The notes beneath the pieces are model-generated. The model saw only the letters and a list, made by a program, of their open reading frames with translations, was not told the DNA's origin and ran no database searches. A stretch of DNA of 64,000 bases from Eubacteriales bacterium (GTDB lineage: Bacteria > Bacillota > Clostridia > Peptostreptococcales > Anaerovoracaceae), in NCBI GenBank assembly GCA_029009055.1, contig JAQXJR010000014.1, positions 18,903 to 82,902 of the forward strand, in the 5' to 3' direction. The stretch's first letter is position 1, and the number at the start of each line of letters is the position of its first letter. The translations under genes and the position numbers were made by a program. Of this stretch, positions 1 through 8,504 are shown in pieces.

Positions 1-1191
1 CGCTGTGTATAATATAAGTTCGTCATAACCGGTATTAGTTACTACTATCTTCGTGTCACTATCCACCCTATAGGCTTCGTTTTCGATATAATAATCATCA
101 AAGACGTAATAATTACCATCTTTATTAGTAAACTTCGCCTGCGGTGAATCCTCATCGATGCTGATGTTCTTCATGCTATTAGCCTTAGTTACGGCATCCT
201 CTGTAAATATTCCGCCAGCCACTTTAATCGGACAATACTTATCGTCTGTAATGAGCGGCGCGTTAAAAGCTCCACCATTTAGCGCTAAATTAACAATATT
301 CTCCGTTCCCTCAGAGTGACCAACGATTTGTTTAGATACATTGAAAGTGCCATCAGAAATTCTAGCTCCAAAAGACTCATCATCGTCATAATCGTTAAAA
401 TTTTCCTTTGCGGTCCCGCAGGCAATAGCAGTTTCACCTGTAAAGGATCCTCCCGTAATTTTTGCTGTATCAAAGGTCAAAACTATGTTTCCCTGAGGTG
501 CGCCATTCTTACTCTCTGTGTGATTAATAAATGTCCCGCCGCTGATTTCCAGCTCACCATAATATCCGTTTTTTACGATATTAGGAGTCCTACTGTTCCC
601 CTTGAACGTGCCGTCCCCAATGTACATACTGGCAACATCTTCCTGTGCCTCGACTTCTGTTCCATTCATCTTATCTGAGGAACCATCCCAGCCGTTATCT
701 ATTAAACTGAAGTTATCTGTGCTTTCCGCCGTCTTTTCAAACGTTCCGTCATCGATATCCGTAAAGCCAGCGTTCTTTACAATATACCAGAGCTTGGAAC
801 TGTATGTACCCTCATATAAATATGTACAGCCATCAGGGAACGTAACTACCGCCGCGCTTTCCTTCGCTGTAGTAGATGCTGTTCCTTTACCGCGGATATT
901 AAGTGTACCATGATTCACGACCGCGTCTGACTTATCTGATGTAATGTTATGACCATTCAGATTCAAATTTACTTCTTCATCTGTATTAACGAGAATAGTT
1001 CCCTTTACATCCTTATCCATCTGATAATCACCGCTCGTAAGCGTGATCACTCCATTCACCGGATCAGGCAGCTTGGAAACCTCGTCTTCATCATCGTCAG
1101 CGAACACTGCCATAGGCATGAGCGCGGTTGTCATAGCGGCAGCAAGGAATGTCGCAGCCACTTTCTTAGAAATATTGGTCAGTTTTCTCAT
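1..1191 (-). CDS. Secreted beta-helix-like surface protein, 3' end outside window
   Basis: An open frame of 397 codons runs from an ATG at 1191 to the window edge without a stop. AAGGGGG lies 7-8 bases before the start. Residues 1-32 form a signal peptide: a basic start (MRKLTNISKK), an alanine-rich hydrophobic core and a cleavage site after AVFA. The mature part begins acidic (DDDEDE) and then carries repeated short units with GGTF, GGSF or GDGTF turns, the pattern of a right-handed parallel beta-helix found in many clostridial surface proteins. The anchor, if any, is beyond the window. It is followed upstream by another surface protein on the same strand, 182 bases away. Function unknown; adhesion is only a guess from architecture. 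Confidence 0.8.
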   Translation of the reverse strand, partial: MRKLTNISKKVAATFLAAAMTTALMPMAVFADDDEDEVSKLPDPVNGVITLTSGDYQMDKDVKGTILVNTDEEVNLNLNGHNITSDKSDAVVNHGTLNIRGKGTASTTAKESAAVVTFPDGCTYLYEGTYSSKLWYIVKNAGFTDIDDGTFEKTAESTDNFSLIDNGWDGSSDKMNGTEVEAQEDVASMYIGDGTFKGNSRTPNIVKNGYYGELEISGGTFINHTESKNGAPQGNIVLTFDTAKITGGSFTGETAIACGTAKENFNDYDDDESFGARISDGTFNVSKQIVGHSEGTENIVNLALNGGAFNAPLITDDKYCPIKVAGGIFTEDAVTKANSMKNISIDEDSPQAKFTNKDGNYYVFDDYYIENEAYRVDSDTKIVVTNTGYDELILYTA

Positions 1192-1373
1192 AAATCTACC
1201 CCCTTACGATCAAACCTCGAGCCGCCTGGCATAAGGCAACATAAAAGCTATTAATAGGCGACTATATATCAATATTATTTATATCATACAAAATTAGCTA
1301 TTTCTATCTTTTATACAACCTCATCAAGCTTATTTAATAAACCTATTCCAAAATTGATATATTTCTATTTAGA

Positions 1374-4300
1374 TCAATGACTATTTCGACCATTCCTTAT
1401 AACCCCCAGTATCAGAACCGCGGCAATTGCTTGAGACAGAATGATGGCATAGACATAGATACCCGACCGATCGCCGGTCTTAGGCGTTACTTTACTAGGC
1501 TTAGGCTCTGGTTTCTTAGTTTTCGGTTCCGGTTCATCAGGCTTTGGCTTATCAGGCACAGGTTCCTCGACAGGCAGTATATTGGTCACTACATCATTAG
1601 TTTCCTTATTTATCACTATGTCCTTTCCCCTCTTGGACTTGAATCTATAAGAAAGAGATGCCTTATTCTTCACGAACATGTATTTTCCGTCTTTTGAAAC
1701 CACTCCATCCGCCTGAAGAGCCCTGAGCTTATCAACCGTTAGGTCCTTATCCTTAAGCTCGCAGCTGAAAACCAGGCGGAAACCAGAATCCGAAGTATCT
1801 GAGCTCGCGGCGGCCCCATCGGAATCAGCTGGCGCAACATCTTTTGAACCTGAGTCCTGCTCATTGGCTGTCGATGATTCAGACACAGACGATGATGCTG
1901 CGGCTGACTCTGAGTCGTCTGAGCCGGCGGATTCGAGGATGGCGGATGGCTTCAAACGCGCGGAGAGCACACCTGCCGTGATACCGACGTCGGCATGAGA
2001 CGATACGTCTTTGCGGCCGTAATAAAGGCGGACGGAGTCTGGGATGATGGATATGTGCTTATCGACTTCGTCCGTGAAAGTTAGCTCCTTAAGGTCCTCG
2101 AGGGAGCTGCCCAGGTCAGAGTCACTCCAGGCAGGGCTGAGCTCGTATGTCCAGACGCCGGAAGGTGAAGCCAGGGTATTCTCCAGGACGCCGGTTTCTT
2201 TTCCGGAAGCCAGCTTCCAAGCCCCGTCAGAGTATCTTTGCATGATGGTATCGTCGCCGTCCGAGACCGCCTTCTTCGGATCAGGTATGTCCGGCGTGTC
2301 GAAGTAGAGATGGGTCTTCACCTTATTGGAATTCACCGGGTAATCGTTTATGACCGCCGCGCCGACGTTTTCTACCGCGCAGCCTCCGTCTCCGTCCAGC
2401 CGCCCCGCGCTTTTAAGAAATTTCTTAGCGAGGAGCTTTCCGCTCTGCTTCTTAAAAGTCACTTCTATGACCATGCAGACGGTCTTCTTTTCGGCCACAC
2501 AGGCGTGAAAATCGCCCTTCAGCGGGTCTTTCGCCCGAGCGCTGATTCTCTGCCCCTTCTTCTCTATTTCGAATTCAGAACTGATATTTTTACCTTCGGA
2601 TGTCAGTACCCGGACCTTAGCGCCCTCAGCGTCCAGCAGGTCATCCATAACGTCCACGAAGCAGAAGCTCTTCACGAAACTCTTGCCGCCGGATGACTCT
2701 GAGCTGTTCCAATCCTTAGAGACCTCGTACGTATAGACCTCATCAGGCTTAGCGACAGTGTTTTCCTTAACGCTCTTCTCATCGCCTTCCCCGGTCTGCG
2801 TCACCATGTCATCGTCGGAGACCGTCTTAACAGGCGGCTCAGGCTCGCCTTCGAGGACCGTCGCGGTCTTAAGCGTGCTCAGCCGTTTATCACCGGTCCA
2901 ATCATTTCCGACCTTGTCACGGATCTCCACGTGTCCCACGTTCTCGAATGTCTGCTTCTTAAATATCCCCCGATAATCGTCCGCAACCTGGACCTTGATT
3001 CTAAGCTCGAAAGCCTTGCCATTCGTCCCGGACAGGGTCGGATTTTTCAGCTGCGCCGAGACGGCAGTTCCAGCGGTTCCCTTTGCTGTTGAAATATCGA
3101 AAGACCCTGACACGTCATCGCCCCCGGACCAGACGCTGACCGCCTTCACATCCAGCCTCTTATCTATGTCATCTGTCATCCGGTAATACGTTACCCGTGT
3201 GTTCTCGCTGTAGCGGTCTGAAAGCTCATGCGTCACGTGGTAGATGAACTCCTCGGCCGGAAGCGGTTTCCCCTCCTTATCCGTCAGCCGGTTGGAGCGG
3301 CAGTAGCTGTACGTCTTCTCGTCCTCGGAAGCGAATGCGTCCGTGTAGCTCTCAGCCGTCTTCTTAGACCACGCGTCCCCGCTCTTTTCGTCAGAGTCCT
3401 CGACAGACTTCTGCGGTTTCCGCGGCACGACCGGGTCCAGAGCCTTCGTCCTCATATTAAAATATGACCACATGCCCGTCTTATGGTAGAAAATATTCCC
3501 CTTATCCGGCATATAGCCCGTCGTGAACTTCAGCGTGAAGTCCGAGCTGTCGGCGTAGATGGCGGCCGAGTCCTGCTCTATGTCCTTATGCGCCTTGACA
3601 TTCTCGCCCGTCTGGCAAAACGTTACCGACTTACCGTCTCTGACATAGTCGAGGTTCGTGTCCTCCGCGACAGCCATGTATTTTATCTCGCCGGATTTCC
3701 CGCCTGTGTACGTCACTTTCTGCGCGCAGTCTATGTCGCCTATCGTAATGCCGATAGCCATAGGAGCCTTGCCGTCGTAGGTGTAGAGGGTCTTAGTGCC
3801 CGCCTGATAGTACCTGTATCTGATAGAGACTGAGTCCGCGCCGTGGACTATGACCGTAGGGTTAGCGCCTTTCTTCAGCAGCAGATATGGCCCAGCAAAG
3901 GCATTCTCGTACATGTCCTTATCGGTATCCCTGGCGTTTTTCCAGCCCGTGACTGACATGACCCTGTCCACCATGTCGTAACCTTGCTTGGTTTCGTTCC
4001 AGATCTTAAGGTTCTTCGTCGTAAGGCTTATTTTTCCTTTATTCGCCGCCGAGAGCTTCCATACGAGAGCGTTCTTATTGCTGAACGTCTTCTCATGTGA
4101 CTTCATGGTCTCAGCGCTGTAATACGTTACCATGCTCCCTTTATATGGCATTTTCTTATGCATGGCTTTAAGAGCTTTATCCTTATTGGCCAGCGTGCCC
4201 GTATATGTGTATGACGTTTTCTTCGTGGTCTTTAAGCCGCATGTATACTTAGCCGGAAGCTTGAACTTCTTATTAGGATGTGTCCAGGTCCCATAGTGAC

Positions 4301-4475
4301 CGCCATCCTTAACGAAACGGGCGGAGGCAGAGCCGCCATCCGCGGCAGAACCCTTTGCTCCCGCAGCCTGCACGCCGTTACCTCCCTCCGAAATAAATAC
4401 GACCGCGAAAATAAAAGACAGAAGCGCGGCTATGACCGCCGCCTTCCGCCCTGATCCATTTCTGAATTTATTCAT
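1374..4475 (-). CDS. Large LPXTG-like cell-wall-anchored adhesin with isopeptide-type repeats
   Basis: 1033 residues. A signal peptide occupies about residues 1-38 (basic start, hydrophobic core, cleavage near VQAAG). The N-terminal half is a beta-rich region of unknown family. From about residue 390 onward three related beta-sandwich repeats can be seen, each opening with a Y-x-Y-x-V/L-S or YHVTHELS strand and resembling fimbrial isopeptide-forming (D2-type) domains. A Ser/Ala/Asp low-complexity insert interrupts the last one. The C-terminus has a Pro/Lys/Glu wall-spanning stretch, then TPKTG, a hydrophobic segment and a basic tail (RNGRNSH), which is a sortase signal with T-P replacing L-P. 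No sortase gene is in the window. The start ATG is preceded by AGGAGG. Confidence 0.75.
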   Translation of the reverse strand: MNKFRNGSGRKAAVIAALLSFIFAVVFISEGGNGVQAAGAKGSAADGGSASARFVKDGGHYGTWTHPNKKFKLPAKYTCGLKTTKKTSYTYTGTLANKDKALKAMHKKMPYKGSMVTYYSAETMKSHEKTFSNKNALVWKLSAANKGKISLTTKNLKIWNETKQGYDMVDRVMSVTGWKNARDTDKDMYENAFAGPYLLLKKGANPTVIVHGADSVSIRYRYYQAGTKTLYTYDGKAPMAIGITIGDIDCAQKVTYTGGKSGEIKYMAVAEDTNLDYVRDGKSVTFCQTGENVKAHKDIEQDSAAIYADSSDFTLKFTTGYMPDKGNIFYHKTGMWSYFNMRTKALDPVVPRKPQKSVEDSDEKSGDAWSKKTAESYTDAFASEDEKTYSYCRSNRLTDKEGKPLPAEEFIYHVTHELSDRYSENTRVTYYRMTDDIDKRLDVKAVSVWSGGDDVSGSFDISTAKGTAGTAVSAQLKNPTLSGTNGKAFELRIKVQVADDYRGIFKKQTFENVGHVEIRDKVGNDWTGDKRLSTLKTATVLEGEPEPPVKTVSDDDMVTQTGEGDEKSVKENTVAKPDEVYTYEVSKDWNSSESSGGKSFVKSFCFVDVMDDLLDAEGAKVRVLTSEGKNISSEFEIEKKGQRISARAKDPLKGDFHACVAEKKTVCMVIEVTFKKQSGKLLAKKFLKSAGRLDGDGGCAVENVGAAVINDYPVNSNKVKTHLYFDTPDIPDPKKAVSDGDDTIMQRYSDGAWKLASGKETGVLENTLASPSGVWTYELSPAWSDSDLGSSLEDLKELTFTDEVDKHISIIPDSVRLYYGRKDVSSHADVGITAGVLSARLKPSAILESAGSDDSESAAASSSVSESSTANEQDSGSKDVAPADSDGAAASSDTSDSGFRLVFSCELKDKDLTVDKLRALQADGVVSKDGKYMFVKNKASLSYRFKSKRGKDIVINKETNDVVTNILPVEEPVPDKPKPDEPEPKTKKPEPKPSKVTPKTGDRSGIYVYAIILSQAIAAVLILGVIRNGRNSH

Positions 4476-4525
4476 GTCGTCCTCCTTATATAGCCGAGTC
4501 CGAAGCCCGGCTTAACGATGAAGTA

Positions 4526-4559
4526 TAAAAAAAGAAGAGCCCCTAATGGAACTCTTCTC
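4526..4559 (-). terminator. Intrinsic terminator downstream of ychF
   Basis: On the minus strand AGAAGAG and CTCTTCT pair around a short loop and are followed by a run of seven T. It ends the ychF transcript and separates it from the surface-protein gene. Confidence 0.8.
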
Positions 4560-4615
4560 ATGGTCAGGCAATCGCCTGTCAGTTCTTATGTAAGCCGCCC
4601 GCGCGGCAGCTATTT

Positions 4616-5713
4616 CTATACGTTAAAGAGGAATGTGATGATATCTCCGTCCTGAACGACGTACTCCTTACCCTCAGCTCTCAGAAGACCTTTCTCCTTA
4701 GCCTTAGTCATGCTGCCGTCGCACTCGTTTATGAGCGTGTCGTAGCCGATCGTCTCTGCCCTGATGAAGCCTCTTTCGAAGTCTGAGTGGATCTTACCCG
4801 CTGCCTGAGGAGCCTTAGTTCCCTTCAGAATCGTCCAAGCCCTGCACTCGTCTTCTCCCGCTGTCAGGAATGAGATCAGGTTCAGCAAGCTGTATGAAGC
4901 CTTAACGAGCTTATCGAGTCCTGACTCGCTTATGCCCAGGGCCTCCAGATACTCAGCCTTCTCGTCGTCAGAGAAATCTGCCATCTCTTCCTCGGCTTCA
5001 GCGCATACTACTATTACCTCAGCGCCCTCTTCAGCAGCGCGGCTCTTAACAGCCTGAACGTAATCGTTTCCGTCCTCATCAGCCACATCGTCCTCGCTGA
5101 CGTTAGCCACATAGATGACCGGCTTATATGACAGGAGGTTCAGCGTATCCATGATCTCCCTATCATCGTCGTCCAGCTCCATGCTCCTGGCTGTCTTACC
5201 CTCTGTCAGCGCCGCGTCTATCCTCTTCAGCAGGTCCAGCTCCTTAAGCAGGCTCTTATCGTACTTAGAATTCTTATCTACCTTAGCCAGCCTTTTTTCA
5301 ACTACTTCCAGGTCAGCCAGGATCAGCTCAGTATTGATAGTATCTATATCCGCGGCCGGATCGACTTTACCGGAAACGTGAACGATATTATCGTCGTCGA
5401 AGCACCTTACGACATGCACTATGGCTGATACGTCGCGGATGTGGCCCAGGAACTTATTTCCCAGTCCCTCGCCTTCTGACGCGCCCTTAACCAGGCCGGC
5501 TATGTCGCAGAACTCTATAGTCGTGTATATGGTCCTCTTAGAGTTATAAATCTCATGGAGCTTAGTCACTCTCGGGTCCGGGACCGTTACGACTCCTACA
5601 TTAGGCTCTATCGTGCAAAACGGATAGTTCGCCGCTTCGGCTCCTGCCTTAGTGATTGCGTTAAAAAGCGTGCTCTTACCGACGTTCGGCAGACCTACGA
5701 TACCAAGTTTCAT
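4616..5713 (-). CDS. ychF: YchF/OLA1-family ribosome-associated ATPase
   Basis: 365 residues, the usual size of the family. The P-loop [11 protein letters not shown] lies at residues 7-17, the switch region [19 protein letters not shown] follows near residue 69, and the altered G4-type motif near residue 203 explains the family's ATP rather than GTP preference. The C-terminal TGS-like domain ends with the characteristic [12 protein letters not shown]. YchF binds ribosomes and is linked to stress responses and translation quality. An AGGAGG box 8 bases before ATG supports the start. It ends in its own terminator. Confidence 0.95.
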   Translation of the reverse strand: MKLGIVGLPNVGKSTLFNAITKAGAEAANYPFCTIEPNVGVVTVPDPRVTKLHEIYNSKRTIYTTIEFCDIAGLVKGASEGEGLGNKFLGHIRDVSAIVHVVRCFDDDNIVHVSGKVDPAADIDTINTELILADLEVVEKRLAKVDKNSKYDKSLLKELDLLKRIDAALTEGKTARSMELDDDDREIMDTLNLLSYKPVIYVANVSEDDVADEDGNDYVQAVKSRAAEEGAEVIVVCAEAEEEMADFSDDEKAEYLEALGISESGLDKLVKASYSLLNLISFLTAGEDECRAWTILKGTKAPQAAGKIHSDFERGFIRAETIGYDTLINECDGSMTKAKEKGLLRAEGKEYVVQDGDIITFLFNV

Positions 5714-5773
5714 TTATATTCCTCCTAAAACATTATCTTATATATGCCCCGGGCATGTGTCCCGAAATATTCT

Positions 5774-6625
5774 CTATTTATTCTCGTCTTTATCTTCTTT
5801 CGGCTCCTGTGCCTCCTCCGAGCTTTCCGCAGCTTCCGGATCCGTCCCGGGATCAGTTTCCACATCGCCGGTTTCCTCATCATGCCCGGCCAGATGCCTT
5901 CTGAGAAGCACTATGTAGAGCGCGAGGCAGCAAATGAATATGCAGGCGCTTATGACCTGGGCCTGTTTCAGACTCCCGATCATGAGGCTGTCCGTCCTTA
6001 AGGCCTCCACTCCGAATCTCTCAATGGAGTAGAGCATACCGTACAGACATGATATCTGCCCCCTGAACTTCCGTCTGTTATCCAGCCATATAAGGAAGAT
6101 GAATATCAAGAGACACCATATAGATTCGTAAAGGAATGTCGGATGGACCTTCTGCCCGTCCACCATGATGCCCCATGGCAGATCCGTCGGCCCGCCGTGC
6201 GCCTCGGAATTGAAGAAATTCCCCCATCTTCCGATTGCCTGCGCCAGCGCGACTTCCGGCATTATCAGATCCGCCATCTCCAGAAGCCTGGTCTTATGGA
6301 GCTTACAGAAGACCGCTCCAGTTATCAGCCCGGCTATGAGCCCGCCGTGTATGGCCAGACCGCCAGCCCTGATGTCCAGCATAGCCCTTATATCGCCCTG
6401 ATACATATCCCATTCGAATATGACGTAATAGGCTCTGGCCCCGATAATAGAGATCGGGATCATCCAGATGGCCAGGTCGAGGATGTCGTCACTCTCTATC
6501 CCATGTTTCGGCGCCCTCTTATAGCAAATGGTGATCGCGGTTATGAACGCCATGGCGATCAGTATACCGTACCATCTTATGTCCAGTCCGAACACGCTGA
6601 AAGCGATAGGATCCGGTGCCTGCAT
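5774..6625 (-). CDS. lgt: Prolipoprotein diacylglyceryl transferase
   Basis: Transfers diacylglycerol from phosphatidylglycerol to the lipobox cysteine of prolipoproteins at the membrane. The Lgt signature GRWGNFFNSEAHGG is present near residue 130, with GGLAIHGG before it and several hydrophobic segments. The open frame extends to 6667, but the start chosen is the ATG at 6625 (MQAPDPIAF), which has GGAAGG placed 4-9 bases upstream; the longer form would place this box inside the gene. The resulting 283 residues are longer than usual because of a C-terminal acidic tail of about 33 residues rich in Asp, Glu, Pro and Ser. It lies 60 bases upstream of ychF on the same strand. Confidence 0.93.
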   Translation of the reverse strand: MQAPDPIAFSVFGLDIRWYGILIAMAFITAITICYKRAPKHGIESDDILDLAIWMIPISIIGARAYYVIFEWDMYQGDIRAMLDIRAGGLAIHGGLIAGLITGAVFCKLHKTRLLEMADLIMPEVALAQAIGRWGNFFNSEAHGGPTDLPWGIMVDGQKVHPTFLYESIWCLLIFIFLIWLDNRRKFRGQISCLYGMLYSIERFGVEALRTDSLMIGSLKQAQVISACIFICCLALYIVLLRRHLAGHDEETGDVETDPGTDPEAAESSEEAQEPKEDKDENK

Positions 6626-6716
6626 CTTACCTTCCTTCCTGATAAAAACGAAATAAAAACATCGCAAAACTACTTTTACTATAATATCACATATCCAGGA
6701 CCTTTAGATAATGTTT

Positions 6717-7592
6717 TTAGCTCATGGAAGGTCCGGCTTCCGCGACAGTCATCTCATTCGTATCACGAGAATATAAGTATATGCTATCTGATAAGAAGCC
6801 CCTATCGGACGGTGCGTTCCCATCAGTCACGGCCATAGTGCCTCTAAGAGCTTCTATCCCCACCAGCCTCGTCGGTATGGTCATGAACTCATCCATGCTG
6901 GTCGCCACGAGATAGAGGTCCGACTCCGCCGCCAGAGCCGCCCGCTTGAGGACGCCCGGACAGAGCGCCGCCGCTGCCCCGTACATCTTATAATGGTTCG
7001 TGATCACCCCCATCCCGTCCGGCATGATTATGGCCTCAGGCCTCAGCACCCTCTCGAGATTTCGCAAAGCGTCCCCGTCCAGCCCGGCTTCGCCGCCGAA
7101 GAATTCAGCGTTACTGTGTGTTATGGTCGCCGCCTTCATGTCTCCTGCCGCTTCGTCCTCTACCATGACCCTGTATATGATCTCCAGGTCGAGGAACTTC
7201 TTATGCGGCGCCTCTTTCAGCAGATCCTTATTCTTCTTCGGGTTCACGAGAGCCATGACGACCTGCCGCCTTAAGGCGTCCTTAGCCCCGAGCCCGCTTC
7301 CCTCGGCGAATCTGCCCGCGTAAGCCGCGTTATCCGCGTAGAAGCGGGCAGCAGCCTTCAGCACCCTGTCCAGGTCGAAATCCCTGCAGTACTCCTTATA
7401 CAGGTCATCCAGATAAATGTTCGGCGAAGCCCCGTTCCCGTCCCTGCAGACTATAAGAGCGTCCCTGGGTCCGTTTATCTTCGGGACTTTAACGAGCTCA
7501 GCCTCCAGGTCCTTATATTCATCCGGAAGATAGCCCATGATCCTGTTCTTCATCTCCACCTTAAACTTACTATAATCAAGCACCTCTATCAT
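6717..7592 (-). CDS. DUF5688-family protein
   Basis: 291 residues. The layout matches the DUF5688 family of clostridial proteins: an N-terminal MIEVLDYSKFK helix, a NIYLDDLYKEY strand-helix near residue 60, and a C-terminal part with GVITNHYKMYGAAAAL and a DLYLVATSMDEFM motif close to residue 225. No catalytic residues, signal peptide or membrane segment can be recognised. The family has no assigned biochemical role that I know of. The gene stands alone between lgt and a terminator of the next upstream gene; GGAGAAGG supports the start. Confidence 0.7.
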   Translation of the reverse strand: MIEVLDYSKFKVEMKNRIMGYLPDEYKDLEAELVKVPKINGPRDALIVCRDGNGASPNIYLDDLYKEYCRDFDLDRVLKAAARFYADNAAYAGRFAEGSGLGAKDALRRQVVMALVNPKKNKDLLKEAPHKKFLDLEIIYRVMVEDEAAGDMKAATITHSNAEFFGGEAGLDGDALRNLERVLRPEAIIMPDGMGVITNHYKMYGAAAALCPGVLKRAALAAESDLYLVATSMDEFMTIPTRLVGIEALRGTMAVTDGNAPSDRGFLSDSIYLYSRDTNEMTVAEAGPSMS

Positions 7593-7611
7593 TTCCTTCT
7601 CCTTTCAACTG

Positions 7612-7650
7612 AAAAAGGCCCCGCGGAACTCTCGCTCCGTAAGGCCTCTT
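7612..7650 (-). terminator. Terminator after the phage-type regulator gene
   Basis: Minus strand: AGGCC(TTACGG)...(CCGCGG)GGCCT followed by TTTTT. It lies between the phage-type regulator gene and the DUF5688 gene. Confidence 0.75.
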
Positions 7651-7781
7651 ATTTGACACTACCATAATATCATGGAAATATTTTCCATACAAGCGTTATT
7701 TACATTTTCTGGAAATCACGTCCTGCCGGCCTGATCCCGCCCTAGCAAAGCGCGCCCCCGGTGAAGGCCCCTGGCCGGAGG

Positions 7782-8192
7782 CTACATAATGGATAAGTTC
7801 TTTGCTACATTAAACAGGAACCGCTGCTTCCAGACCCGCCACATCCTGTTAGGGAAATCCTTCCCGCTGTTCTTATAAACTATGTTATCTATGATGTAAG
7901 GCCTGTAATACTGAGGGACCGTGTCCAGCGCCGAGTTTATCGCGTTCACCCTGGATTCCAGCGTCGCCTTCTTCACAGCTTGTTCCTCAGTCGGCCGGCT
8001 CATGTCGTAATTTCCGTTCCCCTCCTTAACGAGGCTGACGCTCGATAGCTTCCCGTCATTTATGTCCTTATCCATGCCGCCGAGCTCCTCTTCCATCCGA
8101 TTCAGATCTCTCACCGCCCAAATAGACTGGTAATACACCGCGTCAGGCATTACGAATTCCTTAAATCTAGTCTGCTGCCATTCTCTGGTCAT
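7782..8192 (-). CDS. ArpU/RinA-like phage-type transcriptional regulator, isolated
   Basis: 136 residues. The overall pattern, with YYQSIWAVRDLNRMEEEL near the N-terminus, a P-T-E-E-Q-A helix start in the middle and a C-terminal WRVWKQRFLFNVAKNL, is that of the small sigma-like late regulators (ArpU/RinA type) of Gram-positive phages. The open frame begins with an ATG at 8207, but TGGAGGT overlaps that codon and sits 7 bases from the ATG at 8192, which is taken as the start. No capsid, terminase, integrase or lysis gene is nearby, so this is either a domesticated or a leftover phage gene. The upstream 220 bases (8193-8412) hold no gene that I can see. Confidence 0.6.
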   Translation of the reverse strand: MTREWQQTRFKEFVMPDAVYYQSIWAVRDLNRMEEELGGMDKDINDGKLSSVSLVKEGNGNYDMSRPTEEQAVKKATLESRVNAINSALDTVPQYYRPYIIDNIVYKNSGKDFPNRMWRVWKQRFLFNVAKNLSIM

Positions 8193-8412
8193 AACAATTA
8201 CCTCCATTTAACATCATGATTTCTCAGAGGGAATTTTCCCTCCCGCTGACTCTTTTATCGCACACGGAGGCAAGCCCATTCAACGAATGCGCCCATTACC
8301 ATATTATTCAAGTAGCAAAGCAACACTTTACAGTAATTTTACATTCCCCGTTCTTTTCCCCTTATTTGCTGAATTTATGGACATTTCTACCGTTATTTCT
8401 GATAAAAGCAAA

Positions 8413-8460
8413 TAAAAATGCCTGCCAAAAATGCATTTAAATACATTTTTGACAAGCATA
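8413..8460 (-). terminator. Terminator after the beta-CASP nuclease gene
   Basis: Minus strand: ATGCTTG-CAAAAATG and CATTTTTG-CAGGCAT pair perfectly apart from small bulges and are followed by TTTTATTT. Confidence 0.75.
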
Positions 8461-8504
8461 TAAAAATCAATACCATGTCCAGCCGGAGGCAGAAAGCCCG
8501 GGAT

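Noticed and set aside
2238..2696. Long open frames on the plus strand opposite the surface-protein genes
   Set aside because: They are antisense shadows: no ribosome sites, odd composition, and the minus-strand frames carry signal peptides and domain repeats.
7782..8192. A prophage around the ArpU/RinA-like gene
   Set aside because: Both sides are ordinary bacterial genes and no integrase, capsid, portal, terminase or attachment repeat is visible.
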